A stretch of DNA of 20,141 bases from DG-33 sp964345105 (GCA_964345105.1 CAYFPZ010000008.1:1-20141), one strand, 5' to 3'; positions 7,916 through 16,104 are shown, counted from the first letter of the stretch. Notes: generated by a model not told the origin, from the sequence alone. A program made the numbers and translations.

Positions 7916-8014
7916 GTGAAATTCAATCCACGGAGATTTGCAAGGGAGAGAACAAAAAATACCAAACTCGCAGGATATGCGCAAGCGATCTTGAGTATGA
8001 GATGCAAAAGTTAA
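7916..8014 (+). CDS. Possible small basic ORF (32 aa)
   Basis: GTG start, 32 codons, rich in Arg and Lys (KFNPRRFARERTKNTK). It lies about 30 bases downstream of a TATA-like box and ends 31 bases before the isomerase. I do not recognise it, and in a gap of this size such an ORF can occur by chance. It could be a leader peptide. Confidence 0.22.
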   Translation: MKFNPRRFARERTKNTKLAGYAQAILSMRCKS

Positions 8015-8019
8015 AAATA
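8005..8019 (+). promoter_or_regulatory. Promoter of the isomerase-like gene
   Basis: CAAAAG followed by TTAAAAATA (8011-8019), centred about 31 bases before ATG 8046, the spacing expected for a near-leaderless archaeal transcript. No good Shine-Dalgarno site is visible, which agrees. Confidence 0.5.
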
Positions 8020-8045
8020 GTGTACAGTCATGAAATAAGAAAGAG

Positions 8046-9458
8046 ATGATGCGAACCACCTTTGGTGTTATCGTTGGCAATCGGGGATTCTTTCCCGATC
8101 GATTAGCTAAAGAAGGCAGAACAGAGATTATAAAAGTCATAGAAAAACAGGGTTTCAACATTATAATACTCTCCCCAAAAGAGACGAAGTATGGCTGTGT
8201 AGAGACTTGGGAGGATGCTCAAAAGTGTGCCAAACTTTTCAAAACTCATAAAGAGGAGATTGAGGGAGTTATAGTTTCTCTTCCCAATTTCGGGGACGAA
8301 AAGGCTATTGCTAATACACTTAGATTAGCCAATCTTAATGTGCCAATCTTAATCCATGCTTACCCAGATGAACCTAAGAAAATGAAAATAGAAGACCGCA
8401 GGGATTCTTTTTGTGGCAAAATATCTGTATGCAATAATTTAAAGCAATATGGTATCCCTTTCACTCTAACAAGCCTCCACACTGAATCCCCTAGGTCTCA
8501 AACTTTCATCAAAGATTTAAAGTTCTTCGCCAGCGTTTGTCGAGTCGTTAAAGGTTTAAGAGGAGCACGCATCGGAGCGATCGGCGCTAGACCAGCTGCC
8601 TTCAATACTGTCCGCTATAGTGAGAAGCTCCTTGAAAGATTTGGCATATCGGTTCAAACAATTGATCTATCGGAAATATTAGGTCAAGCCAATAGACTTC
8701 AAAATAAGGATCAACGCGTGAGGGGCAAGGTTGAAGAGATTCGCAATTATTGCTCCAGCAAAAACATCCCTGAAGGGGCTATATTGAAGATGGCGAAACT
8801 CGGCCTTGCGATCTCCGATTGGATTAAGCAGAATCATCTAAATGCTGTAGCTATACAATGCTGGACTGCCCTTGAAGAGTACTACGGAATAGTGCCTTGC
8901 ACCATCATGAGCATGATGTCCGAAACTTTCGTTCCCAGTGCCTGTGAGGTCGATGTTGCCGGAGCATTATCGATGTACGCTCTCCAACTGGCTTCTGAAA
9001 CACCTAGTGCTATCGCCGATTGGAACAATAACTATGATGATTTGGATAAAGCGATATTATTCCATTGCAGCAATTTTCCTAAGAGTTTTCTTCAGGCCCC
9101 CAAAATGAGTTTTCAGAGTATCATTGCGGAAACCGTCGGTAAGAAAAATACTTTTGGAACATGTGTCGGGAGGATTAAGCCTGGCCCCATAACCTTTTGC
9201 AGAATTACAACAGATGATGAGGCAGGCTGTATCCGAGCATACCTAGGAGAGGGTGCGATTACCGAGGACTCGCTAGAGACTTTTGGAGGATGGGGGGTGG
9301 CGAGGATTAAGAATCTACAAGGATTATTGAGATACATATGTAAAAATGGCTTCGAGCATCATGTTGCTATAAGCAAATCTAAAGTAGCGAAAATACTAGA
9401 AGAGGTATTTCTCAATTACTTTGGCTGGAAGATTTACCACCATAATGAAGGAAAGTAA
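8046..9458 (+). CDS. L-fucose/L-arabinose isomerase-fold protein (COG2407-like)
   Basis: 470 residues. The N-terminal Rossmann-like domain (FGVIVGNRGFFPDRL) and central KGLRGARIGAIGARPAAF segment are typical of the FucI/AraA-like family, which interconverts aldoses and ketoses using a divalent metal. Likely metal ligands are E301 and D303 in SACEVDVAGALSMY and H340 in LFHCSN. The family covers several sugars, so the substrate cannot be read from sequence. Next to a CUT2 importer and xylulokinase, I infer a pentose or deoxy-sugar isomerase feeding the kinase. The frame begins with two ATG codons (8046 and 8049); either could be used. It converges on the cupin pair. Confidence 0.8.
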   Translation: MMRTTFGVIVGNRGFFPDRLAKEGRTEIIKVIEKQGFNIIILSPKETKYGCVETWEDAQKCAKLFKTHKEEIEGVIVSLPNFGDEKAIANTLRLANLNVPILIHAYPDEPKKMKIEDRRDSFCGKISVCNNLKQYGIPFTLTSLHTESPRSQTFIKDLKFFASVCRVVKGLRGARIGAIGARPAAFNTVRYSEKLLERFGISVQTIDLSEILGQANRLQNKDQRVRGKVEEIRNYCSSKNIPEGAILKMAKLGLAISDWIKQNHLNAVAIQCWTALEEYYGIVPCTIMSMMSETFVPSACEVDVAGALSMYALQLASETPSAIADWNNNYDDLDKAILFHCSNFPKSFLQAPKMSFQSIIAETVGKKNTFGTCVGRIKPGPITFCRITTDDEAGCIRAYLGEGAITEDSLETFGGWGVARIKNLQGLLRYICKNGFEHHVAISKSKVAKILEEVFLNYFGWKIYHHNEGK

Positions 9459-9502
9459 TGCCATTCTCACCCAGCCAAATTTCATGGTAGGGCTTTATCC
9501 GC

Positions 9503-9898
9503 TCATAATTGGGGAGCGATGATGAATATTGCTTTAATAACCTTGTCGGTAAAGTTGTGATATTCGTGTTTTACATCCTCTGGGACAAAGAATGCTTCCC
9601 CTTCACGAACCTCAAAGCTCTGGGCGGTTTCAGGCAAGGAAATAGTTAAACTTCCCTCCAAAGCGTAGACAAGTTCATCCCCCTTGTGACTCTCAAGCTC
9701 GGAGAACGTGCGGGGGGGCACAGCAATTTTGCCGATGTGAATCAAATCGTTGCTGACGTAGAAGAGTATGGGTATCCGGCTTTCTTTACCATGAATGACC
9801 CGCAACGCCTTGTCGTCTGTTACAACAGTCATCCTCACTGGCTTACGTCGGGCTTCCTCGCCTGGGAGCGGCCATTTCCCTAAACCTTCAATTTCCAT
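9503..9898 (-). CDS. Cupin-domain protein (second of a tandem pair)
   Basis: 131 residues, single cupin barrel. Motif 1 lies in SHKGDELVYALEGSL (H71, E75) and motif 2 in GEAFFVPEDVKHEYHNFTD (H111 or H114, N115). The usual HxH of motif 1 is SxH here, so metal binding may be reduced. It aligns residue for residue with the upstream cupin over this core and starts 9 bases after its stop, so both are one transcript and arose by duplication. Small cupins of this kind act as sugar isomerases, epimerases or sensors. Given the sugar genes around it, a sugar-modifying role is an inference only. Confidence 0.85.
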   Translation of the reverse strand: MEIEGLGKWPLPGEEARRKPVRMTVVTDDKALRVIHGKESRIPILFYVSNDLIHIGKIAVPPRTFSELESHKGDELVYALEGSLTISLPETAQSFEVREGEAFFVPEDVKHEYHNFTDKVIKAIFIIAPQL

Positions 9899-9907
9899 TT
9901 CAACACC

Positions 9908-10366
9908 TTAAGGTACTTTATACAGTTTCGGTTTGCCCGTGAACTCCGATGGCGGACCTTTTTCTGGATCCCACATCTGAGGTGCTATGGCAAACAGTAT
10001 CGTAACTACTTCATCAGTAAAGTTGTGACCTTGGTGCCATCCATCCTTTGGGATTAAAAGAACTTCCCCCTTCGAAACCTTGTGAACATCCCCGGTTTCA
10101 GGGTTAAACATCGTGAGGGTGCCCTTTAAGATGTAATATACTTCATCTCCCGCGTGAATATCTGGAGGCTCGAACCTTCCTCCGGGGGGTATTTGGTAAA
10201 TACCCACGTGGAGTTTATCAGTACTTACGAACAACCAATTAAAATCTACGTGAGGTTTCCTGCCGTATGTAAAAGTTACTATCTTGTCGCTTGTCAACAG
10301 AATCGGCTTTTTTTTATCTGGAGGAAATGGGTGCTTTCCATGAAAATCTTCAAGTTTAAACGGCAA
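9908..10366 (-). CDS. Cupin-domain protein (first of a tandem pair)
   Basis: 152 residues. Cupin motif 1 in DIHAGDEVYYILKGTL (H71, E75) and motif 2 in GEVLLIPKDGWHQGHNFTDE (H111 or H114, N115). A C-terminal tail (MWDPEKGPPSEFTGKPKLY) is absent from its paralogue. The start is TTG 10366, supported by AAAGGTG (10374-10380) 7 bases upstream and a TATA box near 10401-10413. Divergent from the permease genes, with a repeat-containing promoter region between. Confidence 0.85.
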   Translation of the reverse strand: MPFKLEDFHGKHPFPPDKKKPILLTSDKIVTFTYGRKPHVDFNWLFVSTDKLHVGIYQIPPGGRFEPPDIHAGDEVYYILKGTLTMFNPETGDVHKVSKGEVLLIPKDGWHQGHNFTDEVVTILFAIAPQMWDPEKGPPSEFTGKPKLYKVP

Positions 10367-10373
10367 TTTCAGT

Positions 10374-10380
10374 CACCTTT
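10374..10380 (-). promoter_or_regulatory. Ribosome binding site that fixes a TTG start
   Basis: AAAGGTG on the minus strand lies 7 bases before TTG 10366 of the first cupin. No ATG or GTG is better placed. Confidence 0.65.
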
Positions 10381-10391
10381 CAAGATATTCC

Positions 10392-10501
10392 CATTAAACT
10401 CTTATAAATATTTCGAAGTTTAATGAACGCCAAGGGAGATAAAAAATTAAACTTTCATTAGATTCTCATAAATATTTTCATTAGATTCTCATAAATATTT
10501 T
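10392..10501. repeat. Three 23-bp repeats in the divergent promoter region
   Basis: Two perfect head-to-tail 23-mers at 10456-10478 and 10479-10501 (core CATTAGATTCTCATAAATAT), and a third copy at 10392-10414 that matches at 19 of 23 positions. The third copy contains the minus-strand TATA (AAATATTTATAAG, 10401-10413) of the cupin operon. The copies lie between the cupins and the permeases and may be operator sites. Confidence 0.75.
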
Positions 10502-10550
10502 CTGCTTTTCGACTCGTTTCATTACCTAAATATGTGACATCGAACCTTTG

Positions 10551-11558
10551 ATGAAAAAGTTTAAAAACCATACTCAATACAAACACTTAGATAAAATGAC
10601 GGAAAAAAATGTACCCTCGATTATATCTAGAATATCAAAATACATTGATACGCGAACTAGGCTCCTAATCGGGAGCATCATTATTTTATCAATTGCGCTT
10701 ACTTTCATAGCACCAGCTTTCTTCACAATATTAAACTTTCAACTTGTACTCGAGACTATGGTCATTTTAGCCGTTCTTGCCATGGGGGAAACTTTTTTAT
10801 TAATAGGGGGAGAAATCGATATCTCCCTAGAATCAATAATGATGTTCGTTGCTGTTACGGTAGTCCGTGCTCAATATTATTTTAGCTGGTACTACGCCGT
10901 TATTCTGGGCATGCTTGCTGGAGCAGGATGGGGAGCAGTCAATGGGTTTTTCACGACAAAGTCAAGAATACCGTCTTTCATAGTAACCTTAGCTACAATG
11001 ATGGCAATAAGAGGGTTTGCACTTATACTGACCGAGTATAGATCTTGGACATACCCCTGGGGAATGATAGATAATCTGTTTAGATTTAAAATCACCCCAG
11101 TTATTTCCATAGCTATTTTCTGGATGATCGGAATAGTTATAGTGAGCTCCCTTATCCTAAACAGAACTAGGTTCGGCAGGAGAGTGTATGCCTGCGGGGG
11201 AAACAGGGATGGGTCAGAGATGATTGGGGTCCCTGTGAAAAAAACAAAATTCTGGAGCTTCGTTTTAATGGGCGTAATGTGCGCTATTGCTGCATGTTTA
11301 ATATTGACCAGAAATAGAGCTGCAGATGCTCTCATTGCAGAAGGTTATCTAATGCCAACTATTGGTGCTGCCATACTCGGTGGTGCTACTCTTGCCGGAG
11401 GAACTGGGTCAGCTTTTAAAGGGTTCCTTGGAGCCCTTTTATTGACTCTTGTAATGAACGGCTCAAATCTCATGGGACTCGACCCTGCATATCAGAATAT
11501 TTTCGTAGGAAGTATACTAATAACTCTTTTAGCTCTTGGCATATTATGGAGAAGGTGA
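10551..11558 (+). CDS. CUT2 sugar ABC transporter permease 1 (RbsC/XylH family)
   Basis: 335 residues with about nine hydrophobic segments. Family marks include the GGEIDISLES segment (RbsC-like G-x-x-DLS-x-x-S), the AGAGWGAVNGFFTTK loop, TRFGRRVYACGGNRDGSEMI in the cytoplasmic coupling loop, and MPTIGAAILGGATLAGGTGS near the C-terminus. It moves a monosaccharide across the membrane with permease 2. ATG 10551 follows a TTG at 10548; ATG 10596 is a possible later start. Its end overlaps the next gene by 23 bases. The cognate ATPase is at 12984-13712 on the other strand and the binding protein at 16406-17737. Confidence 0.92.
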   Translation: MKKFKNHTQYKHLDKMTEKNVPSIISRISKYIDTRTRLLIGSIIILSIALTFIAPAFFTILNFQLVLETMVILAVLAMGETFLLIGGEIDISLESIMMFVAVTVVRAQYYFSWYYAVILGMLAGAGWGAVNGFFTTKSRIPSFIVTLATMMAIRGFALILTEYRSWTYPWGMIDNLFRFKITPVISIAIFWMIGIVIVSSLILNRTRFGRRVYACGGNRDGSEMIGVPVKKTKFWSFVLMGVMCAIAACLILTRNRAADALIAEGYLMPTIGAAILGGATLAGGTGSAFKGFLGALLLTLVMNGSNLMGLDPAYQNIFVGSILITLLALGILWRR

Positions 11559-12561
11559 AAACACGCCCCCAATTTTATATAGAATATCAAAATACATCGA
11601 TACGCGAACTAGAGTCTTAATTGGGAGCATCATTGCTTTATCCATTGTGCTCACTTTAGCAACACCATATTTCTTGACAACCTTCAACTTTCAAATTTTA
11701 ATCCTGTCTATGTCCGTTTTATCCATTCTTGCCATGGGGGAACTTTTAGTAATAGCAGGAGGAGAAATCGATATCTCATTAGAATCACTTATTAACTTCG
11801 TTTCTATTACGACGCTCCTCCCCATATTTTGGCTCCGTGTCGACTGGTATATCGCCATTCCTCTGGCCTTGCTTGCTGGGGCAGGATGGGGGGCAGTCAA
11901 TGGGTTCATCACGGTAAAGTTCAAAATACCATCTTTCTTAACAACTTTAGCCACATTGATACTCATACAAGGATTTGCATACATAATGACCGAGTATAGA
12001 TCTTGGTCACTCCCCAGAGGAGTAATAGATCAGATATTCGCAAATAAAATCGTCGGAATTATTGATACAGGTGTCCTTTGGATGATCGGGATAGTTATAG
12101 TGGCCTACATTATCCTAAACAAAACTAGGTTCGGCAGGAGAGTGTATGCCTGCGGGGGAAACAGGGATGGGTCAGAGATGATTGGGATCCCTGTGAAAAA
12201 AACAAAATTCTGGCTTTTCGTTATAATGGGCGTACTAGTCACTTTTGCTACCCTGATAACAATGAGCCGAGCAAAGTATGCAAGTCATCAAATAGGATAC
12301 GGTTACCTAATGCCGACTATTGGCGCTCCCGTACTCGGTGGTGCTTTGCTTACCGGAGGAACTGGGTCAGTCCCTAAAACGTTGCTTGGGTCCTTTTTAT
12401 TCACTCTCATAATCAACGGCTCAGCTCTCATTGGATTGGAACCTGCTCATACGTATATTCTTTTAGGCGGTTTTCTATTACTCATTTTATCTGTTGAAAG
12501 ACTAAGAGGAATTAGGGTAATACCACAGTTAAGAAGGTTAAGGTCACTCACTTCTTCATAG
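11536..12561 (+). CDS. CUT2 sugar ABC transporter permease 2 (RbsC/XylH family)
   Basis: 341 residues, a paralogue of permease 1 along its whole length (GGEIDISLES, AGAGWGAVNGFITVK, MPTIGAPVLGGALLTGGTGS). A 91-base tract over the coupling loop differs from permease 1 at only one base. The start is uncertain: TTG 11536 lies inside the end of permease 1, without a clear ribosome binding site. No ATG occurs before the homologous region starts, so a non-standard start or tight coupling is likely. The two permeases probably form a heterodimer. The C-terminus (LRGIRVIPQLRRLRSL) is longer and more basic than that of permease 1. Confidence 0.9.
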   Translation: MAYYGEGENTPPILYRISKYIDTRTRVLIGSIIALSIVLTLATPYFLTTFNFQILILSMSVLSILAMGELLVIAGGEIDISLESLINFVSITTLLPIFWLRVDWYIAIPLALLAGAGWGAVNGFITVKFKIPSFLTTLATLILIQGFAYIMTEYRSWSLPRGVIDQIFANKIVGIIDTGVLWMIGIVIVAYIILNKTRFGRRVYACGGNRDGSEMIGIPVKKTKFWLFVIMGVLVTFATLITMSRAKYASHQIGYGYLMPTIGAPVLGGALLTGGTGSVPKTLLGSFLFTLIINGSALIGLEPAHTYILLGGFLLLILSVERLRGIRVIPQLRRLRSLTSS

Positions 12562-12587
12562 CATTGAGTGGCCAATAGACGCTTTGT

Positions 12588-12980
12588 CTACAAGGGTGGT
12601 GTTGTAACTTCTGTGTCGAGGTAAAGGTGCCGTGTTCCAATGTGCCTTATCTTCACGGTGTATGTTGTTTCTGGGAGGCAGTCGCTCTTTAATGGTATCT
12701 CCACTCCGGGCTTGATGGCATAATGAGTTAATTTTTTCCACAGCGGGGGCTCGGGCCCTCCTTTCGGATAGATATTAAATTCCACGGTCTCGGCGTCGGT
12801 AAATCCATCTATCGCCCTTATAACAATGCAATTTGACCTAATTGCAACTGCGGCCAAGTCTAGTTCAGGATACTGTGGATGGTTTATGAAGTCGTAGGCC
12901 ATTCCAACGAACAGCAACACTGATAAACACACAACCAAATTTTTCTTAGTAATCTGGGCTGTTACTCCCAATTTTCTCAC
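12588..12980 (-). CDS. Small membrane-anchored protein of unknown function
   Basis: 130 residues from GTG 12980. One hydrophobic segment at about residues 15-31 (NLVVCLSVLLFVGMAYDF) and then an extracellular-type domain with an Ig-like beta pattern (AETVEFNIYPKGGPEP, VEIPLKSDCLPETTYTVKIRHIG). Two cysteines (C44 and C100 by my count) could pair. I recognise no family. It starts 3 bases after the ATPase stop, so it is the last gene of the glycyl radical enzyme/ATPase operon. It may assist the transporter at the cell surface; this is inferred from position only. Confidence 0.6.
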   Translation of the reverse strand: MRKLGVTAQITKKNLVVCLSVLLFVGMAYDFINHPQYPELDLAAVAIRSNCIVIRAIDGFTDAETVEFNIYPKGGPEPPLWKKLTHYAIKPGVEIPLKSDCLPETTYTVKIRHIGTRHLYLDTEVTTPPL

Positions 12981-12983
12981 CTT

Positions 12984-13712
12984 TTAGTATAACTTAAGAC
13001 ACTCCTTTCTGCTTATTTTCGAGGCATCACCCCTAAATGTCACTTTCCCCGTCTTGAGGATTACCACTTTATCACACATATCGAGAGCGAGATCCACCTC
13101 GTGTGTTACAAGGATCGTGGAACAAGTTTTTTTAATGTCCTTGAGTATATCGAACATCTTTTCTTTTGCTAACTCCGATAAAGCGATGACAGGTTCGTCC
13201 AGAAGTAAAATTTTGGGTTGGAAATAGAAAGCCCTCATGACCGCGAGAGCTCGCCTTTCTCCTCCTGAAAGATATCTTACCTGCCGGTTCACATCATAAG
13301 AAAAACCCATTTTTCTAAGAAACTCCGCCGCTGTTTTCCTTTCCCTTTCGAAATCGACAAAGGGAACTAAACCTCCTAAATGCGGCTTAATCATCTCCTC
13401 CGCCATGAAAAAATTTTCGGCGACGTTTAATTCTTCAATTAAAGTTGAATCCTGATATACGCATTGTATGCCTTCTTTGATGGCATCTCTTGGGCTTTTG
13501 AATACTTTCTTTTCCTCGTTTATGTAAATTTCTCCGCTGTCTGGTCGGTACACGCCACGAAGTATTTTAATTAAAGTGCTTTTGCCTGCCCCATTATCCC
13601 CCAGTAGTCCTGTAACCAGCCCCTTTTCCGCTTCCATGTCAACATTGTTAAGCGCATAAATAGTACCAAAAGTTTTCGTTATATTTTTAACTTCCAATTT
13701 TTCCTTTTTCAT
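12984..13712 (-). CDS. Sugar ABC transporter ATP-binding protein, single domain
   Basis: 242 residues. Walker A GDNGAGKST at 38-46, Q-loop Q87, signature LSGGERRALAV at 148-158, Walker B ILLLDEP at 168-174 and switch H204. GLLGDNGAGKSTLIKIL and RGVYRPDSGEI are typical of CUT2 (RbsA/XylG) ATPases, but those are usually about 500 residues with two nucleotide-binding domains. This is one domain and must dimerise. The D-loop reads IALSE where SALD is usual. ATG overlaps the stop of the glycyl radical enzyme gene (ATGA), so the two are translationally coupled. It most likely powers the two permeases at 10551-12561. Confidence 0.88.
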   Translation of the reverse strand: MKKEKLEVKNITKTFGTIYALNNVDMEAEKGLVTGLLGDNGAGKSTLIKILRGVYRPDSGEIYINEEKKVFKSPRDAIKEGIQCVYQDSTLIEELNVAENFFMAEEMIKPHLGGLVPFVDFERERKTAAEFLRKMGFSYDVNRQVRYLSGGERRALAVMRAFYFQPKILLLDEPVIALSELAKEKMFDILKDIKKTCSTILVTHEVDLALDMCDKVVILKTGKVTFRGDASKISRKECLKLY

Positions 13713-16063
13713 ATTGCAGCCCTCTCAAAGTAGTAATCGATTAATCCTATAAACTTATCTAAATTTTTACCCATAAGTTGTTGAACGGGAAACTTTAAAT
13801 TGTACAAAGAACCCTCACTCAAAAGTATATTTTTTATCTTTGCCACCGAATTAGCCGCCGCAGTAGGACCTTCTACATCAGTCCCCCTCATGGGAGATTG
13901 TCCATCCGCCAAAGGAATCCCTGCGGGTCTCCCATCCGGTAGTGTTCCCGTAATCGAGCCGAAGGCGATATGGCTTGATACAGTCGAAGTGCTAGCCTGT
14001 AATACTCCCCCAATTGGGCCACGTCCATATCTTGTGTTTTCAAAAGTTGGTAATTTTTTAGCTACATATGCCAGTGCATCTCTTGCTATAAAATCTACCT
14101 CATCGATATCATTTCCGTATTTTGGTTCATTTTCACACAAAGCTTTTATTTCTTGGCCGGTGGGATCTGTAGAATTATCTTCAAAATTAGTTTTCAAGGC
14201 ATGTAGTAACTGCTCACCAGTTATTTTCTTTTTATCGAATACCAAACTCTTTATAGCAAACAAGCTATTCCCTATATTCGCAGTCCCGATTGTCTGTTGC
14301 CCGGTGAAATCGTATTTCGCTCCACCGTCCTGCAACTGCTTGAGCCTCTCCAAAACAGTGGTAGGCGAAGCTACTACCGAGCCGATTACTAATGGACAGT
14401 ATTTCGCCAATGAATAATCCATAGTGTTTTCAACTATGGCTTCTAATCTCAGATAGTAATCAATTTGATCTATAAAGTCCTCCCAAAGCTCATCGTAACT
14501 TGAATAGGTGGATAAATCTTTTCCACTTTTGTTTGGATGTAGTTTAATTCCAGTTCTTGGATCTTCTCCTCCGTGAAGTGTCATTTCCAGTACTTTCGCC
14601 ATGTTAAACCAACACCCTCCAGTCCTTCCTCCGCGCAGGCCGGGGGCACCTGGCTCTACACATCCGATTATACAGTAATTAAGGGCATCCCTTTCTTGAT
14701 AACCTCTGTTCAATAATGCGGGTATATAAACAGAGTCATTAAAAACGGCGGGGAACCCTATTCCAATCCTAGCTGTTACTGCGACTTTTCTCTTATACTC
14801 CATCGACGCTTTTTTATGCCATCTGGCGGTGACTGAAGGATTTTCCACGCGAGTACCTGCCAAGGCATCAAGAACTATGTAGGTAAGCTCATTTGTCGCA
14901 TCCCTTCCGGTGTCCGGATCTATACCTCCTATTGTCAGGTTTTGGAATTGCGGAGCGCCTCTAAAGAAGTCTGTAGAACCCCAACTTCGTAACCGGTTCA
15001 TCTCGTATATTTTTACAAAAAAGCACTCAACTAATTCCAAAGCTTCTTCTCTTGTGATATTACTTTTCTCCACATCTTTTTTGTAGTAGGGCCACAAGAA
15101 CTGATCAAATCTCCCCAAAGATAGGCCTGATCCATTATCTTCTATTTGGGGGACTACATGCGTAAAAAATACGAACTGCAAAGCTTCATGAAATCCTTGA
15201 GCTGGATTTTCAGGGACTCGATCACATATTCTTGCTATTTTTAACAATTCTTCTTTTCTCCGCTCATCCTTTTCATCAGCGGCTTTTTTCTTAGCTAAAT
15301 CCCCATACCGATGAGCGAAATCTATAGCCGCTTTGCAGGTTATGATAACAGCATCGGCGAAAATTTTCTTTTCAAAATCTTCCGGTTTATGTGAACCCTT
15401 AAGCTCTTCAGACTTCTTTTCACAAGTTTCAATTACTTTTTTTAACCCATTTTTGAGTAACCATTCATGATCAGGCGCATAATGTCCGATTCCTCCCTGA
15501 AGGTGATCTTGTAAATTTACTACTTTTATTATGTCATGGGCTATTCTCGCCTCTTCCGGAAGAATGCTATAAAAATGCTGCGTATGGGTTCCATGTTCCG
15601 CCCACCAATCAAGTATTTCTTTCAGCTCCGGCAATGTATTCTTATCAAAATGGTACGTGTCCGCGGGCCTCTCCCACGGATGATAATATTTCCCGTCCAA
15701 TTTATCTAATCGCTCGCTCTTCTCATCAAATATCTCTCTTAAATGCCATTCAACGCCAAATTCAGGGAAAAGTTCACAGCCTTTCGGTTTTCGACATCGG
15801 TTGCCGACTATCAACTCCCCCGGAAGTATATAGATAGGTAGTTTCCTTAGATTTTCTTCGAGTACTTTGGCCCTTAACAAAATGGGGGGCAAGCCTGGGT
15901 TATCCTTGTAAATTTTGGTAACAATTCTTATCCGGTCCATAAAGACTTCCCAAGTCTGGTTCCTTACTAAAGAAATTAAGCTCTTAACCCTTTCAGTAAG
16001 CTCAGCTGGAACAGCTAGCTGGTAACTCCCTAAAACTTTAATTTTTTCTTCCGTTGCTTCCAT
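13709..16063 (-). CDS. Glycyl radical enzyme core lacking the glycyl radical domain
   Basis: 784 residues of the pyruvate formate lyase/dehydratase family. The active-site cysteine loop is YCIIGCVEPGAPG with C468 and E470, the arrangement of glycerol-, diol-, choline- and related dehydratase- or lyase-type enzymes. The N-terminal region (AKVLEENLRKLPIYILPGE) and substrate-barrel segments look complete. The protein stops after GLIDYYFERAAI, where family members continue with a Gly-rich turn and the domain carrying RVAGYSA. That domain is absent here but exists as a separate 57-residue gene at 4321-4494; 784 + 57 residues give a normal family length. ATG 16063 has GGAG 5 bases upstream and a TATA box near 16100. 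It overlaps the sugar ABC ATPase by 4 bases. Without a glycyl domain in trans it should not be catalytic. The substrate is unknown. Confidence 0.93.
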   Translation of the reverse strand: MEATEEKIKVLGSYQLAVPAELTERVKSLISLVRNQTWEVFMDRIRIVTKIYKDNPGLPPILLRAKVLEENLRKLPIYILPGELIVGNRCRKPKGCELFPEFGVEWHLREIFDEKSERLDKLDGKYYHPWERPADTYHFDKNTLPELKEILDWWAEHGTHTQHFYSILPEEARIAHDIIKVVNLQDHLQGGIGHYAPDHEWLLKNGLKKVIETCEKKSEELKGSHKPEDFEKKIFADAVIITCKAAIDFAHRYGDLAKKKAADEKDERRKEELLKIARICDRVPENPAQGFHEALQFVFFTHVVPQIEDNGSGLSLGRFDQFLWPYYKKDVEKSNITREEALELVECFFVKIYEMNRLRSWGSTDFFRGAPQFQNLTIGGIDPDTGRDATNELTYIVLDALAGTRVENPSVTARWHKKASMEYKRKVAVTARIGIGFPAVFNDSVYIPALLNRGYQERDALNYCIIGCVEPGAPGLRGGRTGGCWFNMAKVLEMTLHGGEDPRTGIKLHPNKSGKDLSTYSSYDELWEDFIDQIDYYLRLEAIVENTMDYSLAKYCPLVIGSVVASPTTVLERLKQLQDGGAKYDFTGQQTIGTANIGNSLFAIKSLVFDKKKITGEQLLHALKTNFEDNSTDPTGQEIKALCENEPKYGNDIDEVDFIARDALAYVAKKLPTFENTRYGRGPIGGVLQASTSTVSSHIAFGSITGTLPDGRPAGIPLADGQSPMRGTDVEGPTAAANSVAKIKNILLSEGSLYNLKFPVQQLMGKNLDKFIGLIDYYFERAAI

Positions 16064-16094
16064 TTTTCTCCAAACACAAGAATCATTTTTTTTT

Positions 16095-16104
16095 CTTAAA
16101 TAAC
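16095..16104 (-). promoter_or_regulatory. Promoter of the glycyl radical enzyme operon
   Basis: On the minus strand GTTATTTAAG, preceded by GGGAAA, lies about 36 bases before ATG 16063. GGAG precedes the ATG by 5 bases. Confidence 0.5.

Noticed and set aside
12576..12590. Hairpin TAGAC-GCTTT-GTCTA between convergent genes
   Set aside because: Stem is only 5 bases and it overlaps a stop codon; too weak to call a terminator.
13800..14417. 205-codon plus-strand ORF
   Set aside because: Lies wholly inside the glycyl radical enzyme gene on the other strand and shows no recognisable domain.
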